A model generated the notes under the pieces. It was not told the DNA's origin and did no database searches. It saw nothing but the letters and a program-made list of their open reading frames with translations. The position numbers and the translations under genes are program-made. DNA of 8,123 nt from SAR324 cluster bacterium (lineage in GTDB: Bacteria > SAR324 > JACQKK01). Positions 6,837 to 8,123 of this stretch are shown piece after piece. The stretch covers positions 1-8,123 of the forward strand of contig JAPUJL010000227.1 in the NCBI GenBank assembly GCA_027296185.1, given 5' to 3'. Position 1 is the first letter of the stretch. Every line of letters starts with the position of its first letter.

Positions 6837-6861
6837 GGAGCTCATGCCAGAGGAGCCCATG
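6832..6861 (+). repeat. 15-base tandem duplication carrying ribosome binding site and ATG
   Basis: CCTGAGGAGCTCATG (6832-6846) is followed directly by CCAGAGGAGCCCATG (6847-6861), matching at 13 of 15 bases. Each copy carries GAGGAG three bases before an in-frame ATG, giving the glycosyltransferase two nearly identical start modules. In protein it encodes PEELM-PEEPM. The first copy also contains the sulfotransferase stop codon. Confidence 0.6.
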
Positions 6862-7980
6862 GCCGGCGGGGAAACCGGGACTGCGCCCGAAACGCAACCC
6901 GGCGCGGCGGCCAAACCCCCCATCCTGTTCGTCAATTTCTCCCGCGGCTGGGGCGGCGGCGAGGTCTGGCACCTCACCATGGCCCAGGCCCTGGCCGGGC
7001 GCGGATGGCCCGTGACCCTGCTGGTGCATCCAGACGGCGCCCTGGCCCAACGGGCGGAGGCGGCGGGCCTCCCCACGCGGCGGATGGCCCTGCGCACCGC
7101 CTCGCTGCTGAACCCGGTGAAGCTGGTGCGCCTGGTGCGCTTTCTGAAACGCCTACGGCCGCGCACCGCGATCCTCAACGCGTCCCACGAGCTCAAGGTG
7201 GTGGGCTTGGTGGCCAAACAGTGCGGCGTACCGCACATCGTTTTCCGCCGGGGGATTCCCCAGGCTCCCTCGGCGGGCTGGATCAACCGCTGGTACCTAC
7301 GCCACGTGGCGACGGGCCTGATCGCCAACTCCCTGGCCACACTGGACGCCATGGTGCGCGGGTTTCCCGATCTCGTCCGGCGCCTGGAGCCGGAGGTGAT
7401 CCACAACGGTATCGACCCGGAAGGGTGGGCGCCTCCCAGCCGCCCGCCCGCGGAAGGGTGGATCGGCGTCGTGGGGCGGCTCACCGAGGAAAAGGGCGTG
7501 GACCGTGCCATCCGGGCGCTCGCGGTGGCACGGGAGCGCTTTCCGGCCGCGCGGCTGATGGTGATCGGTGACGGCGCCGAGCGGAAAAACCTGGAGCGGC
7601 TCGCCGCGTCGCTGGGATTGGCCGAGGCGGTGCGGTTCGTGGGGCAGACCGCCGAGGTTGCACGCCACCTGAGGGAGTGCGATGTTTTTTGTCTCCCCTC
7701 CCGCTGGGAGGGGTTCGGCTACGTGCTGCTCGAGGCGATGCTGCTGGCTTTGCCCTGCGTGGCCTTCGATATCTTCGCCGCGCGGGAGGTCGTCGTGACC
7801 GGCGAGACCGGGGTGCTCGTCCCCGACGGCGACGAGGCCGCCTTGGGCGCGGTGCTGGCCGACCTGCTCGCCGAGCCGGAACGGCGGCGCAGGCTGGGAC
7901 AGGCCGGGCGCGAGCGGGCGCTGGCGATCTTCCCCATCCGCCGGGCGGTCGAGCGGCTGGAACGCCTGCTTTCCAGGTGA
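6844..7980 (+). CDS. GT4-family glycosyltransferase
   Basis: This retaining, GT-B-fold glycosyltransferase would move a sugar from an activated nucleotide donor onto a growing surface glycan or lipid at the cytosolic side. From the chosen start it has 378 residues. An N-terminal domain opens with ILFVNFSRGWGGGE (27-40), the glycine-rich acceptor-side loop. The linker region has VIHNGID (185-191). The C-terminal donor-binding domain has VVGRLTEEKGVDRAI (209-223), VIGDGAE (240-246) and the GT4 E-x7-E motif, Glu289 and Glu297 in EGFGYVLLE. The frame also allows ATGs at 6802 and 6826 (inside the sulfotransferase) and 6859. The start at 6844 is preferred because GAGGAG precedes it and it begins just after the sulfotransferase stop, but 6859 has an equal site. 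It forms an apparent operon with the sulfotransferase and the deacetylase-like gene after it. Donor and acceptor sugars are unknown. Confidence 0.9.
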   Translation: MPEEPMAGGETGTAPETQPGAAAKPPILFVNFSRGWGGGEVWHLTMAQALAGRGWPVTLLVHPDGALAQRAEAAGLPTRRMALRTASLLNPVKLVRLVRFLKRLRPRTAILNASHELKVVGLVAKQCGVPHIVFRRGIPQAPSAGWINRWYLRHVATGLIANSLATLDAMVRGFPDLVRRLEPEVIHNGIDPEGWAPPSRPPAEGWIGVVGRLTEEKGVDRAIRALAVARERFPAARLMVIGDGAERKNLERLAASLGLAEAVRFVGQTAEVARHLRECDVFCLPSRWEGFGYVLLEAMLLALPCVAFDIFAAREVVVTGETGVLVPDGDEAALGAVLADLLAEPERRRRLGQAGRERALAIFPIRRAVERLERLLSR

Positions 7981-8044
7981 ACCGGGCCCGGCCGGAGTGC
8001 CCGGCCGCGAACGGAGCAAGGGGCGCCATTCGGCACCGGTGGAC

Positions 8045-8123
8045 ATGGACCTTCTGGATCGGGAGTTGATCGTCCTCACCTACCATCACGTGGCGGTGCC
8101 GCCCCGGGGCACGCCCATCCGCG
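8045..8123 (+). CDS. Probable polysaccharide deacetylase, N-terminal fragment cut by the window edge
   Basis: Only the first 26 codons are visible. The frame opens at ATG 8045 (an in-frame GTG at 8039 is an alternative) with LIVLTYHHVAVPP at residues 8-20. This resembles the opening strand and YHxV segment of the NodB-type polysaccharide deacetylase family, which remove acetyl groups from N-acetylated sugars. GGTGG just upstream is a weak ribosome binding site; AAGGGG lies further away. It follows the glycosyltransferase by 64 bases on the same strand, which fits a glycan-building cluster. The catalytic Asp and His residues lie beyond the edge, so family assignment rests on a short match and context. 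Confidence 0.5.
   Translation, partial: MDLLDRELIVLTYHHVAVPPRGTPIR

Noticed and set aside
5931..7511. 526-residue minus-strand open frame across the sulfotransferase and glycosyltransferase
   Set aside because: It spans two well-supported + strand genes and their junction, with Pro/Gly/Arg-rich composition and no recognisable domain.

Overview
The window is GC-rich throughout and fully bacterial in style: Shine-Dalgarno sites, tight gene spacing, and long antisense open frames that are only a by-product of high GC. The protein families (membrane pyrophosphatase, DksA/TraR protein, lipoyl acyltransferase, branched-chain aminotransferase, sulfotransferase, GT4 glycosyltransferase) suggest a high-GC Pseudomonadota-like or related Gram-negative bacterium. 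No rRNA or marker gene is present, so this placement is inference. I see no tRNA, rRNA, CRISPR array, transposase or phage gene.

Layout. Positions 1-182 are a GC-rich leader ending in a strong ribosome binding site. hppA (183-2456, +) encodes a membrane-bound pyrophosphatase whose residues predict a K+-dependent, proton-pumping type. It carries an extra segment of about 67 residues in a predicted cytosolic loop. A 433-base gap (2457-2889) holds a candidate promoter. It is followed by a DksA/TraR-family gene (2890-3345, +) that has lost three of its four zinc-binding cysteines but keeps the coiled-coil-tip motif. A GC-rich hairpin separates it from a convergent gene, a lipoyl-bearing E2 acyltransferase (3418-4491, -) starting at GTG. 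This E2 lacks the usual peripheral-subunit-binding domain and has no E1 or E3 gene beside it in the window. A divergent control region (4492-4739) follows, with a good sigma70-like promoter, a perfect 14-base palindrome near the predicted transcript start and a possible 13-codon leader ORF whose stop overlaps the next start. That region serves a long-form branched-chain aminotransferase (4740-5852, +).

The right end looks like a surface-polysaccharide or glycolipid cluster: a PAPS-dependent sulfotransferase (5979-6836), a GT4 glycosyltransferase (6844-7980) and the first 26 codons of a probable polysaccharide deacetylase (8045 to the edge), all on the + strand.

How the genes may work together. 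HppA recycles pyrophosphate energy into an ion gradient. The DksA-like protein would modulate RNA polymerase. The aminotransferase makes or breaks branched-chain amino acids, and the divergent E2 could act on the matching 2-oxo acids, which is inference from position only. The last three genes probably build or modify a sulfated surface glycan. I found no wholly new system. The points most worth checking are the HppA insertion, the zinc-site-degenerate DksA homologue, the orphan E2 without a subunit-binding domain, and the aminotransferase leader region.
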